DNA from: Paenibacillus_AB hodogayensis
GTDB taxonomy: Bacteria > Bacillota > Bacilli > Paenibacillales > NBRC-103111
DNA length: 64,000 nt
Assembly (NCBI RefSeq): GCF_039536325.1
Contig: NZ_BAAAYO010000014.1
Location: forward strand, 124,001 to 188,000
Reading direction: 5' to 3'
The position numbers were made by a program, and so were the translations under genes. The notes beneath the pieces are model-generated. The model worked only from the letters and a program-made list of their open reading frames with translations, made no database searches and was not told the DNA's origin. Below are positions 1 through 6,669 of the stretch, in pieces; positions within the stretch are counted from its first letter, which is position 1, and every line of letters starts with the position of its first letter.

Positions 1-1
1 T

Positions 2-490
2 GTCCTTCAAATGAAAATATATTCAACCTTTCTTCAGCCTCCTATCGTGTTTTTGTTCCTATGGCAGATGTTTAGAATCCCTGCATTCTACGCCGGAGTC
101 GTCACAACAAGCGGCTATTTGACTTATACAGTGCTGCAATCTTTCATTTTCTTTTTTTTCCAAAAATTCGGGGCAATCATTGAACCGGAAACATCAATTA
201 CGTATTTGGGGCAAATCACAACCGCAGCACTAGCTCTGCTTGGCTCTTGGATTATTTACAAGAAGAGAATGGGCTATACATTCATTCCATATGGAGAACG
301 TTTGATCATCAAATTTTCCGGGATCAATTTAAAACTTTTACTGTTTACTGTGCTCGGTTATTTAATGATGCTCGGTTTTAATTACCTACTGTATAGCGAT
401 TTTACTTTGATCTTGCTTTGCATCCTTACTCTGGCTTTATTGCTCCTGCAATTCTGGGTAATTAGAAAGGAGTACTCCAATGATCGTTGA
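2..490 (+). CDS. AgrC-sensor-like polytopic membrane protein, 5' end cut by window
   Basis: The reading frame is open at the left window edge, so the start codon is not visible; comparison with the paralogue at 2505-3188 suggests about 50 residues are missing. What remains is a string of hydrophobic helices ending in a short basic tail (QFWVIRKEYSNDR) with no cytoplasmic domain. It shares blocks such as P-x-VFLF-W-MF-IP and Y-AG with the downstream paralogue. Its stop overlaps the agrB start by 11 bases, indicating translational coupling. Overall shape resembles the membrane sensor domain of AgrC kinases without the kinase; that is inference. An unrelated membrane accessory protein remains possible. 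Confidence 0.75.
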   Translation, partial: VLQMKIYSTFLQPPIVFLFLWQMFRIPAFYAGVVTTSGYLTYTVLQSFIFFFFQKFGAIIEPETSITYLGQITTAALALLGSWIIYKKRMGYTFIPYGERLIIKFSGINLKLLLFTVLGYLMMLGFNYLLYSDFTLILLCILTLALLLLQFWVIRKEYSNDR

Positions 491-1004
491 AGCATGGTCG
501 GAAAAAATCGCATTACATATAAAAAAAGCAAATGAAGAAGAAACGGTTAGCATAGAAGTTATGAAGTTTGCTCTGATTATCCTTATTAATTTTATGATTC
601 CTGTTTGTATTTCTTTGCTCATCGGTTTAATAACTGGGAAGCTAATGGCGACTTCTATTTCCATTCTAGCTTTCGTCCTTCTGCGCATGGCCTCCGGAGG
701 GTTTCATTTCCAATCTCCCATAGTATGCATGATTTCAACAACTATAGTAACAGCGGCACCTCCTCATATCGCTTTATCGCATATATTTATATACATTTTC
801 ACAGCTATCAGCCTGCTTCTCGTACTCATCAAGGCTCCCTCCAATTTAAAAGGCTACAATCGGATGCCGGAACGGTTTTATCCTTACTTAAAGCTCGTTT
901 CCGCCATTCTTGTATGCATAAATTTTATCTTTGTTTCTTCATCCGTAGCAGTTGTATTTCTGATTCAAGGCATCCTACTATTTAAGAATGTAAAGGAGGT
1001 GTGA
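480..1004 (+). CDS. agrB: AgrB-like peptide-processing membrane endopeptidase
   Basis: 174-residue membrane protein of the AgrB family, which cleaves and cyclises AgrD precursors. The catalytic pair is visible as His76 and Cys83 in GGFHFQSPIVC, with the seven-residue spacing of the family's known His77/Cys84. Length fits the family (about 190). Five to six hydrophobic segments follow. It lies between the sensor-like gene (overlap) and the AgrD-like peptide at 1007, whose ATG comes two bases after this stop with AAAGGAGGT just upstream, so peptide and processing enzyme are probably co-translated. AT-rich compared with DNA beyond 3.2 kb. Confidence 0.92.
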   Translation: MIVEAWSEKIALHIKKANEEETVSIEVMKFALIILINFMIPVCISLLIGLITGKLMATSISILAFVLLRMASGGFHFQSPIVCMISTTIVTAAPPHIALSHIFIYIFTAISLLLVLIKAPSNLKGYNRMPERFYPYLKLVSAILVCINFIFVSSSVAVVFLIQGILLFKNVKEV

Positions 1005-1006
1005 AT

Positions 1007-1123
1007 ATGGCACGTTTAACAGCAAAAGTTGCGTCTTACTTTTTGAATGGAATAGCTCGTTTTTTTGTCCAAACTGCCTCACCCACGCAACATCGCCCAG
1101 AAATCCCTAATGAATTACGGTAA
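1007..1123 (+). CDS. agrD: AgrD-like cyclic-peptide autoinducer precursor (Ser variant)
   Basis: 38-residue peptide directly after agrB with a strong AAAGGAGGT site. It has the AgrD plan: an amphipathic N-terminal helix (residues 1-22), a short core, then the acidic/proline tail RPEIPNELR, comparable with the P-E-x-P-x-E-L tail of many AgrD proteins. The residue expected to close the ring is Ser25 rather than Cys, giving a likely five-residue core SPTQH (25-29). Ser-based lactones are known in some staphylococcal AgrD peptides. The exact N-terminal cut and ring are inferred. A related core (SPIGH) is encoded at 1832-1930. Confidence 0.85.
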   Translation: MARLTAKVASYFLNGIARFFVQTASPTQHRPEIPNELR

Positions 1124-1134
1124 TTTTGGTATGA

Positions 1135-1173
1135 GGCTGCCAGAGCTTCTGGCAGCCTAAGTTTCTTTTAACG
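1135..1173 (+). terminator. Hairpin with T-rich tail between agrD and lytTR (attenuator candidate)
   Basis: A perfect 10-bp stem (GGCTGCCAGA at 1135-1144, TCTGGCAGCC at 1148-1157) with a 3-base loop is followed by GTTTCTTTTA. It sits between the peptide gene and the LytTR gene on the same strand. A near-identical structure occupies the same place in the second unit (1941-1962), so it may set the peptide:regulator ratio by partial termination. The function is inferred. Confidence 0.7.
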
Positions 1174-1188
1174 GAGTTGACTTCCCGA

Positions 1189-1584
1189 ATGGTCAAGTAC
1201 CCTGTTACTCTCGACCCCCACAACTTTGAATCTGTGATCATGCTTGATCCCGAAGAAATTATTAAGATAGAGGTTCATGATCGCAGCATCACTTTTCATA
1301 CAAAGACACAAACGTTTTATCCGCTTAGCTGGACTATCTCTACGCTTGAGCATCATCTAAGAAATCTCGACTTTCTTAGACTGGATAGAAACAATTTGGT
1401 TAATATGAATAAAATCACACATTTAGACGAAGAGCGGGCGCTCGTTTTTTTTGACCCTGAAATTACAAATTCAAGTAAATTTGCCACAATATCGAACAGA
1501 GAAAAAAATCGAGCTAAACAAGAAATCGAAGATCGCATTAGCAAAAATTCGGACAAAAATGATTCGAACTCTATAGACATTTGA
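1189..1584 (+). CDS. Stand-alone LytTR DNA-binding protein (no receiver domain)
   Basis: 131 residues comprising essentially only a LytTR domain, the DNA-binding fold of AgrA and LytR. The diagnostic block is RLDRNNLVNMNKI, corresponding to the R-x-H-R-S-y-L-V-N-x-n-x-I signature of the family. There is no receiver domain and no phospho-acceptor Asp region. ATG at 1189 is preferred because the paralogue at 1990 starts at the same place and both follow a GGAGTTGACTT leader (GGAG at 1173-1176); a TTG at 1177 would touch the ribosome site. It probably regulates the locus itself, but how signal reaches it without a kinase/receiver pair is unknown. Confidence 0.88.
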   Translation: MVKYPVTLDPHNFESVIMLDPEEIIKIEVHDRSITFHTKTQTFYPLSWTISTLEHHLRNLDFLRLDRNNLVNMNKITHLDEERALVFFDPEITNSSKFATISNREKNRAKQEIEDRISKNSDKNDSNSIDI

Positions 1585-1592
1585 TTCGAAAA

Positions 1593-1655
1593 TTGGGCCC
1601 TTCGGTGGCTTGCTATATAATTGTAGTTTCAGTTAACCAATTTTCAATTAACCAA
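1593..1655 (+). promoter_or_regulatory. Promoter with 15-bp direct repeats, candidate LytTR operator
   Basis: TTGGGC (1593-1598) and TATAAT (1616-1621) are separated by 17 bases. Just downstream are two copies of CA(G/A)TTAACCAA at 1630-1640 and 1645-1655, in direct orientation with a 15-bp period. LytTR proteins bind direct repeats resembling TCAGTTAAC, although the classical AgrA spacing is nearer two helical turns. A third GTTAACC lies at 1755-1761. This would drive the second peptide/LytTR unit. Confidence 0.5.
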
Positions 1656-1780
1656 CTAAAACAAATGAACCTGAATTTCGGTACAAGAAACTGGGGCGGC
1701 TGGGCCGGTCGTGTTCTCAACTGCCGGCTGAACTGCGAATGCTGAATCTGAAGGGTTAACCTTGATATATAAAGCGACTT

Positions 1781-1818
1781 CCTGGGAAAAGCCCAGCCGC
1801 GTGGCGGTTATTCCCAGG
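1781..1818 (+). other. Long inverted repeat in the leader of the second unit
   Basis: CCTGGGAA (1781-1788) pairs perfectly with TTCCCAGG (1811-1818), and CCGC/GCGG (1797-1800, 1804-1807) forms an inner stem. No T-run follows. It lies just upstream of the degenerate peptide frame at 1832 and could fold in the leader RNA. Role unknown. Confidence 0.45.
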
Positions 1819-1831
1819 CGCAAGTGCTTGA

Positions 1832-1930
1832 ATTGCTTCTTACGTTTTAAGCCGCATCGCTCGCTTTTTCGTACAAACCGCTTCACCGATTGGTCATATG
1901 CCAGAAATTCCGGTAGAATTAAAGAAATGA
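1832..1930 (+). pseudogene. Second AgrD-like peptide lacking a standard start codon
   Basis: In this frame the DNA encodes IASYVLSRIARFFVQTASPI followed by GHMPEIPVELKK, clearly homologous to the peptide at 1007-1123 (shared IARFFVQTASP, H, PEIP and EL). An in-frame TGA at 1829-1831 precedes the first codon, ATT, and no ATG, GTG or TTG lies between that stop and the conserved region. Either it is a decayed copy, it uses a rare ATT start, or a frameshift joins it to an upstream frame. The putative core SPIGH keeps S-P-x-x-H but differs at both middle positions from SPTQH. No agrB copy accompanies it. Confidence 0.65.
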
Positions 1931-1940
1931 GTACAGAATG

Positions 1941-1973
1941 GGCTGGCAGACATCTGTCAGCCTGACTTTCTTT
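1941..1973 (+). terminator. Second intercistronic hairpin before lytTR copy 2
   Basis: GGCTGGCAGA (1941-1950) pairs with TCTGTCAGCC (1953-1962), with one G-T wobble and a 2-base loop, followed by GACTTTCTTTT. It is the counterpart of the hairpin at 1135-1157, kept although the peptide gene before it has lost its start. Conservation supports a regulatory role rather than a simple end of transcription. Confidence 0.65.
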
Positions 1974-1989
1974 TCTGGAGTTGACTTTC

Positions 1990-2394
1990 GTGATATTCCC
2001 AGCTACGCTCGATCCGGATAACTTTAAAGAGGTCATTCTCTTGAATTTGGCCGATATCGTAAAAATCGAAGTGAATGACAGCAGCCTAACGTTCCATACT
2101 TTGCACCAAGTCTATTATCCGTTGATCTGGACTATCTCCGCTCTGGAGCCCCATTTCCAACAATTCGGCTTCCAGCGTCTGGATAGGAACAATCTGGTCA
2201 ATATGAGCAGTATTACCCACTACGATGAAGAGCGCGCGCTCGTTTTTTTTGACCCTAAAATTACAAATAAAAGTAAATTTGCAACAATATCGAACAGAGA
2301 GAAAATTAAATTGAAAAAGGAAATGAGCAATCGGGCTACACTCCACGGTCGTACGAGGCGTTCGAAAATAAGCCGTAGATGGAGCAAATGGTGA
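1990..2394 (+). CDS. Stand-alone LytTR DNA-binding protein, paralogue 2
   Basis: 134 residues, closely related to the LytTR protein at 1189-1584 along its length, including DRNNLVNM and ERALVFFDP. The GTG start at 1990 aligns with the ATG of copy 1 and follows GGAG at 1977-1980 within the shared GGAGTTGACTT leader. The C-terminal tail differs (basic, RTRRSKISRRWSKW). Again there is no receiver domain. It lies 59 bases after the degenerate peptide and 110 bases before the complete membrane protein, so it probably belongs to the same signalling unit. Target sites are unknown; the GTTAACC repeats at 1630-1655 are candidates. Confidence 0.87.
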   Translation: MIFPATLDPDNFKEVILLNLADIVKIEVNDSSLTFHTLHQVYYPLIWTISALEPHFQQFGFQRLDRNNLVNMSSITHYDEERALVFFDPKITNKSKFATISNREKIKLKKEMSNRATLHGRTRRSKISRRWSKW

Positions 2395-2504
2395 AGCATT
2401 CGATATCAGATATATATATAAAAAATATACTGCAAATCCAAACAACGTATAGTATGATGCATATAATTGCCATACATACTCGATGTTAGACGGAGAGTTA
2501 TTCG

Positions 2505-3188
2505 ATGAATGTGCTTATTTTTTTACTCGTGTCCATGTGGGAATGGTTTTCCGTGATCATACTTGCATTTGCGCTGTACCGCTTCCAAATACGCGACCAT
2601 TTGGGCCAACTTATATTTGCATCGTTTCTGCTCGCCCTGTTTTCTTATATGGTGTTTAATGTATTCCATTTGGTTTTATTCGCTACCCTTATCGAACCTA
2701 TTATGGTCTTTTTGTTTTTCTGGCTGATGTTTAAAATTCCTATCTATTACGCAGGCCTTGTTGTCATTAATGGTTATTTGACTTATTGCTTCATTACATC
2801 GTTTATCTACTATGGCATAGAGCAATTTGGAATCAAAACATACCCTTCGACTCCCACCGCTTATGCGGTTCAAATAAGTGCCGGACTGATTGTGCTGTTA
2901 TTAACGCGATTATTTTTAAAGCTGCGGCTTGGATTTTCCTTCGTCCAATACGGACAGGAAATCAAAAATATGACCGGCATCAATAAGAAACTGTTACTGA
3001 TCACGCTCTTAGGCTATGTTGCGCTCTCCAGCTTCAATTTTCTATACTTCGGCGCCAATTACACCGTTCTCGTCATCATTATCATGTTCGTCGCTTTCGG
3101 ATTGATCCAATACTGGACTTTGAAAAAGGAGCACGAAGCGGCGTTCCGGCTTCGCCACAAAAAATACAAGTACGATATAGACGCTTAA
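2505..3188 (+). CDS. AgrC-sensor-like membrane protein without kinase domain
   Basis: 227-residue polytopic membrane protein, complete, with GGAGAG upstream of ATG. Hydrophobic segments fall near residues 1-27, 33-56, 57-79, 80-105, 118-143, 160-184 and 185-208, followed by a basic tail (LKKEHEAAFRLRHKK) and a stop; there is no His-kinase or ATPase region. Helix number and size match the input module of AgrC. It is a paralogue of the truncated gene at 2-490. A TATAAT at 2462-2467 may serve as its -10, without a good -35. Proposed role: receptor or partner for the AgrD-like peptide. This is inferred from position and topology only. Confidence 0.72.
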   Translation: MNVLIFLLVSMWEWFSVIILAFALYRFQIRDHLGQLIFASFLLALFSYMVFNVFHLVLFATLIEPIMVFLFFWLMFKIPIYYAGLVVINGYLTYCFITSFIYYGIEQFGIKTYPSTPTAYAVQISAGLIVLLLTRLFLKLRLGFSFVQYGQEIKNMTGINKKLLLITLLGYVALSSFNFLYFGANYTVLVIIIMFVAFGLIQYWTLKKEHEAAFRLRHKKYKYDIDA

Positions 3189-3192
3189 ACCA

Positions 3193-3237
3193 AACACCCC
3201 TATCTCTGCCTTCATCAAAGGTCAGGATAGGGGTGTT
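3193..3237. terminator. Bidirectional terminator between convergent genes
   Basis: AACACCCCTATC (3193-3204) and GATAGGGGTGTT (3226-3237) form a perfect 12-bp stem between the plus-strand membrane-protein gene and the minus-strand amidase gene. TTCTTCT follows on the plus side. It also marks the boundary between the AT-rich block and GC-richer DNA. Confidence 0.85.
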
Positions 3238-3245
3238 CTTCTCGG

Positions 3246-4289
3246 TCAAGATGCCGCTAAAAGGGTCTGCCCCTGGGGCAATTGAATCCAGTTGCTGCCC
3301 AGCCACGTATCGATCCGGTACCAGTCGTCGGCTTTCTCGCGAACGGTGACCGTCTGCGGCCCCAGATAAGCGCCAATCGGGACGAGCCGGCCGTCTGTAC
3401 GATCGAACAAATAAGCATTGTCCGTCAAGTCAAGCCAGCCGACATACGGCTGCGGAAGCCAGGGCGATTTTCCCGCCACTTCGGTGATATACCGGTTTAC
3501 GCCTTCGGCAATCCCTTTGGCCATCTTGCTCTGGTACTCGTCCGTGGAGAGCAGTCGGTCCTCCTCGGCATTCGTCATGAAGCCCATTTCGACGAGCACG
3601 TTCGGCACCGTCGACCAGTTGAAGCCCGACAAGTCGCTGCGCGGCACCGTACCGCGCGATTTGGCGCCTGTCGCCGCCACGAGCTCGTCCAGCACCAGCC
3701 GGGCCGCCGCTTCGCTTTGCCCATACTGTTCCGGGGAAACCGACACGGCTTTCGCCGGATACAAGACCGATGCGCCTTGGGTCTTCGACGATGCGTCTCC
3801 GTCGGCATGAATGCGCAAGAACAGATCGGCGCCGGTGTTATTAGCCACCTCGGCCCGCTCCTTGTTGCTGATGTCAACATCATGCGTCTCGCGCGTCATG
3901 ACGACCGTATACCCCATCGCCTCCAGCTCGGTTTGGATGCGCTTCGATACTTCCAGCGTCAGCACGTACTCCGCTTTTCCGGTAGCCGTCCCCTGCGTGC
4001 CCGACGATACTTTTGGCTTCATCGCCCGGCTGTTCGGCCCCGTCGGCTCCAGCGCATTGTTGCCTTTGAGCTGATGGCCCGGATCCAAGCAAATGACCGG
4101 CGGCATGCTGCTTGCCGAATCCGCCGCTGCGGCGGGAGCTCCCCCCGCGAAGGGAGATGCAAGCAGGGCCAGAGCGGCCCATCCGAGCATCGCCGGCCGC
4201 AGGCCTCGTCTACCCTTTCGTTTCGTATCGGCCTGCCACGCCCGCACGTACCGGACGTCATGGATAGTCTGTTCCCCATTGTTGTTCAT
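3246..4289 (-). CDS. Exported N-acetylmuramoyl-L-alanine amidase (Amidase_3)
   Basis: 347 residues. A basic N-terminus and hydrophobic segment (about 28-57, ending PAAAADSASS) indicate secretion. The Amidase_3 zinc-hydrolase core follows: CLDPGH (first zinc His), a downstream Glu, RIHADG (second zinc His), and the catalytic Glu in VLVEMGFMTN. The C-terminal about 80 residues look like an SH3-type wall-binding module (VTVREKADDWYRI). It cleaves the bond between MurNAc and the stem peptide. AAGGGAGAG precedes the ATG. No operon partner; a second amidase with a different layout lies at 19839-21008. Confidence 0.93.
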   Translation of the reverse strand: MNNNGEQTIHDVRYVRAWQADTKRKGRRGLRPAMLGWAALALLASPFAGGAPAAAADSASSMPPVICLDPGHQLKGNNALEPTGPNSRAMKPKVSSGTQGTATGKAEYVLTLEVSKRIQTELEAMGYTVVMTRETHDVDISNKERAEVANNTGADLFLRIHADGDASSKTQGASVLYPAKAVSVSPEQYGQSEAAARLVLDELVAATGAKSRGTVPRSDLSGFNWSTVPNVLVEMGFMTNAEEDRLLSTDEYQSKMAKGIAEGVNRYITEVAGKSPWLPQPYVGWLDLTDNAYLFDRTDGRLVPIGAYLGPQTVTVREKADDWYRIDTWLGSNWIQLPQGQTLLAAS

Positions 4290-4609
4290 CTTGCGTTTCT
4301 CTCCCTTATCCCATGATGCCTATGTAATGCCACATGCGCCGGGCATGGTTGGTTAGGCTGTTGTACGGAATCTATTTGTTTGCACGAAATCTATTCTATA
4401 AGATTGACCGGCTTTTTACCATATGCCTGAAAAATACGTAGTCTGAACAAGGTGCCCGATGCCCAAGCGGCTGCCTTTGTTCAGGTGGGCAAGGCCCAGC
4501 AGAATCCGACGAATTTCGTCGCACGAAGCCTTTTGGTATGACCTGTGTCTGTTGTATAATGGGACCAACGATTATCAAGTGATCCGACGATACAAAGGAG
4601 ACCGTACCG
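4290..4609. other. Divergent intergenic region with promoter for glutaminase
   Basis: About 320 bases separate the amidase and glutaminase genes, which diverge. TATAAT at 4555-4560 with TTTGGT at 4532-4537 (17-base spacer) lies 50 bases before the glutaminase ATG and is the best promoter visible. GACGAATTTCGTC near 4508-4520 is a small palindrome just upstream of it that could be an operator. I found no gene here. Confidence 0.45.
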
Positions 4610-5548
4610 ATGCCGACCGACTTCTCAGATTTGACCCACCGTCTTCCTGCCTGGGTGGACGCTTGCCGCGTCCATACCGCCCAGGGGAGCGTCGCCACCT
4701 ACATACCGGAGCTTGCTCATGCTCCCCGCCATGCGCTCGGCATCACGCTGCACCACCGTTCCGGCAAATCCGTATCGGCCGGAGACAGCGATATGCGCTT
4801 TACGCTGCAAAGCATCTCCAAGGTGTTCACGCTGCTGCTTGCGCTGATGGACCGCGGCGAACAAGCCGTATTCGAAAAAGTCGGCATGGAGCCGACTGGC
4901 GACGTCTTCAACTCGATGCTGAAGCTGGAGCTGGTCCAGCCGGGCAAACCGTTCAATCCGCTGATCAATGCAGGGGCGATCGTCATCTCCTCGCTTATTC
5001 GCGGCGATACGCCCGAACACAAGTCGCAGCGTATCCTCGGCTTCATCCGCGATTTGGCCGGCGACGACAGCGCCGCTTTCAACGAGGACGTGTACCGCTC
5101 GGAAGCGGCGACCGCCAACCGCAACAGGTCCCTAGCCTATTTTCTTAAAGACAACAAGGTGCTGGATGCCGACGTCGAGCCTACCTTGGACGTCTACTTC
5201 CGGCAATGCGCTATCGAGGTGACGTGCGCTCAGGTCGCCCGCATGGGGCTTGTGCTCGCTTCCGACGGCGTCGATCCGGCTACGGGCCGCGAGCTGTTCC
5301 CGAAACGGTTCGCCCGCATAGCCAAATCGTTCATGGTCACCTGCGGCATGTACAACGCGTCCGGGGAATTCGCCATCCAGGTCGGCATACCGGCCAAGAG
5401 CGGCGTTGCCGGCGGCATCCTGGCTCTTGTACCCGGCGAGCTCGGTATCGGTATCATCAGCCCGGCGTTGAACGACAAAGGCAACAGCACGGCCGGCGTC
5501 CACTTGCTCCGCCAATTGTCCGAGCAGTACGACTGGAGCATGTTCTAG
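4610..5548 (+). CDS. glsA: Glutaminase A
   Basis: 312 residues, the usual size of the bacterial GlsA family, a serine-dependent beta-lactamase-fold enzyme that hydrolyses L-glutamine to glutamate and ammonia in the cytosol. The catalytic SxxK motif is visible as Ser68-Ile-Ser-Lys71. Other family blocks present are FNPLINAGAI, YRSEAATANRNR, VDPATGRELFP and AKSGVAGGI. AAAGGAG lies nine bases before the ATG. It is monocistronic, flanked by a promoter-like site (4532-4560) and a terminator (5581-5621). Recycling of glutamine or acid tolerance are family roles; which applies cannot be told here. Confidence 0.96.
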   Translation: MPTDFSDLTHRLPAWVDACRVHTAQGSVATYIPELAHAPRHALGITLHHRSGKSVSAGDSDMRFTLQSISKVFTLLLALMDRGEQAVFEKVGMEPTGDVFNSMLKLELVQPGKPFNPLINAGAIVISSLIRGDTPEHKSQRILGFIRDLAGDDSAAFNEDVYRSEAATANRNRSLAYFLKDNKVLDADVEPTLDVYFRQCAIEVTCAQVARMGLVLASDGVDPATGRELFPKRFARIAKSFMVTCGMYNASGEFAIQVGIPAKSGVAGGILALVPGELGIGIISPALNDKGNSTAGVHLLRQLSEQYDWSMF

Positions 5549-5646
5549 TACAAAGTCAGAGTTAATTCGGTGTATTCGGAAAAAGGCCCGACCTCTTGCT
5601 GTGCAAGGGAATGGGCCTTTTCATGTATACGGTTTGGCTTTGTACT
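5547..5646 (+). terminator. glsA terminator nested in an outer inverted repeat
   Basis: AAAAGGCCC (5581-5589) and GGGCCTTTT (5613-5621) form an intrinsic terminator. It is framed by AGTACAAAGTC (5547-5557) and GGCTTTGTACT (5636-5646), an 11-base inverted pair with one mismatch. The same arms, GTACAAAGTC/GACTTTGTAC, recur at 24420-24457, so this may be a dispersed intergenic element. Confidence 0.7.
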
Positions 5647-5685
5647 GTCCAAAGCCAGATGTCCAATTGCACCGACGGTTCGGTA

Positions 5686-6444
5686 TCAGATCGTCCATTG
5701 ATCGTGGACGATGCCTATCAGGTAAAGCCTGCCGCCGTCTTTCTCGAACACGAGCCGCAAGCTTTTCCAGTCGATCCCCGCATATTTGGGATCGAACCCG
5801 CTGAAATGGTACTCCACAAACGCGTACCGGTCCGAAGGATACGCCTCGCTCATATTGTTCGCCATATTCCCTTTGCCGACCACCTTGTTGACTGCGGTCT
5901 GTTCAGGCTTGGCGAAATCGACGTCGTATATAAATTTGGCGTAATATTCGGCAAAGGTCAGCCGGATCGGCTCCCCTGATCCTTCGTAAATGCCCCACTC
6001 GTACTTCGTTGTATCCGCATACAGCTTCCCTAACGCGGCAGACGGGAATACCAGATCTTTATCGGTGTCGACGAAACCGTAAGGCGAGAACCGGATGCCC
6101 CGGTCCGGATGCGCCAATTCGGCCAGACGGCTCCAATCCTGGCGCTTGAGCGCTTCCACGGCGGCACTCGCTTGTTCCTCCACGCTGGCTGCGGCTGGCT
6201 TTGTCGTTTCTCCCGAGCCTGAACCTGAACCCGGGACAGGTGCAGGCTTGTCATCCGGCTTCTTCGCGCTGCCGCCACCTGTTCCGGACCCGCCGCCTCC
6301 GGTCTCCGCAGGCGTCGATACGCCTGAACCGGTCTTCACGTCGGGCTCTCCCGGGAGCAGCTTGTCGCCCGAGCAGGCGACGGCCACGAGCAGCGCAGCC
6401 GCCATCCACAATCCGAATACCTTGTTGGAACCAACCCTTCTCAT
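5686..6444 (-). CDS. Lipoprotein of unknown function
   Basis: 252 residues with a lipoprotein signal peptide ending in the lipobox AVAC (Cys24). A Gly/Ser/Pro/Lys-rich linker (about 30-85) leads to a folded domain rich in aromatic residues (for example DRGIRFSPYGFVD, YEWGIYEGSG, YHFSGFDPKYAGIDW). I do not recognise the domain with certainty; similar lipoproteins are common in Paenibacillaceae. GGGAGGAATGAATC precedes the ATG. Upstream, an ECF-sigma-type promoter motif (6494-6520) suggests envelope-stress control. Confidence 0.85.
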   Translation of the reverse strand: MRRVGSNKVFGLWMAAALLVAVACSGDKLLPGEPDVKTGSGVSTPAETGGGGSGTGGGSAKKPDDKPAPVPGSGSGSGETTKPAAASVEEQASAAVEALKRQDWSRLAELAHPDRGIRFSPYGFVDTDKDLVFPSAALGKLYADTTKYEWGIYEGSGEPIRLTFAEYYAKFIYDVDFAKPEQTAVNKVVGKGNMANNMSEAYPSDRYAFVEYHFSGFDPKYAGIDWKSLRLVFEKDGGRLYLIGIVHDQWTI

Positions 6445-6493
6445 GATTCATTCCTCCCGGCAAAAGTCCTGTTGCTGCGGCTTCACTCCTTTA

Positions 6494-6520
6494 GACGCCT
6501 TTAGGTTTCGGAATGTTACA
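6494..6520 (-). promoter_or_regulatory. ECF-sigma-type promoter for the lipoprotein gene
   Basis: Read on the minus strand: TGTAAC (6520-6515), a 17-base spacer, then CGTC (6497-6494), followed by TAAAGG. The TGTAAC-N17-CGTC layout is the classic pattern for Bacillus SigX/SigM-like ECF sigma factors. The same AAC-N17-CGTC geometry appears before the lipoprotein gene ending at 12856. An ECF sigma factor is encoded at 53713-54204, but no link between them is shown. Confidence 0.6.
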
Positions 6521-6549
6521 GCGAGGCAAAGCATGCCACAGCACAAAAA

Positions 6550-6576
6550 AAGCCCGATTTCTCGGGCTTCCTTCGA
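6550..6576 (-). terminator. Terminator downstream of the MFS gene
   Basis: AAGCCCGA (6550-6557) pairs with TCGGGCTT (6562-6569). Read on the minus strand the stem is followed by TTTTTTTGTGC, so it ends the MFS transcript coming from 7929. Confidence 0.8.
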
Positions 6577-6669
6577 ATAGTTCCATAAAATATGCGCCGA
6601 TCCCGGCACCTTTCTGGTTTTTCCGGCTTTTCCGGCTTTTCCCGCTCGTCCGGCGGACGCGCGTCGGCG

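Noticed and set aside
1665..1745. 26-codon frame encoding a Trp/Gly/Cys-rich peptide in the agr region
   Set aside because: Tempting as a second signal or bacteriocin, but it lacks any ribosome site and overlaps the leader of the second unit.
1656..2036. 126-codon minus-strand frame across the second agrD copy
   Set aside because: No ribosome site and it overlaps the clearly homologous plus-strand peptide and LytTR start.
3282..4316. 344-codon plus-strand frame
   Set aside because: Exact antisense of the amidase gene, Arg/His-rich and without a ribosome site; the minus-strand frame has all Amidase_3 motifs.
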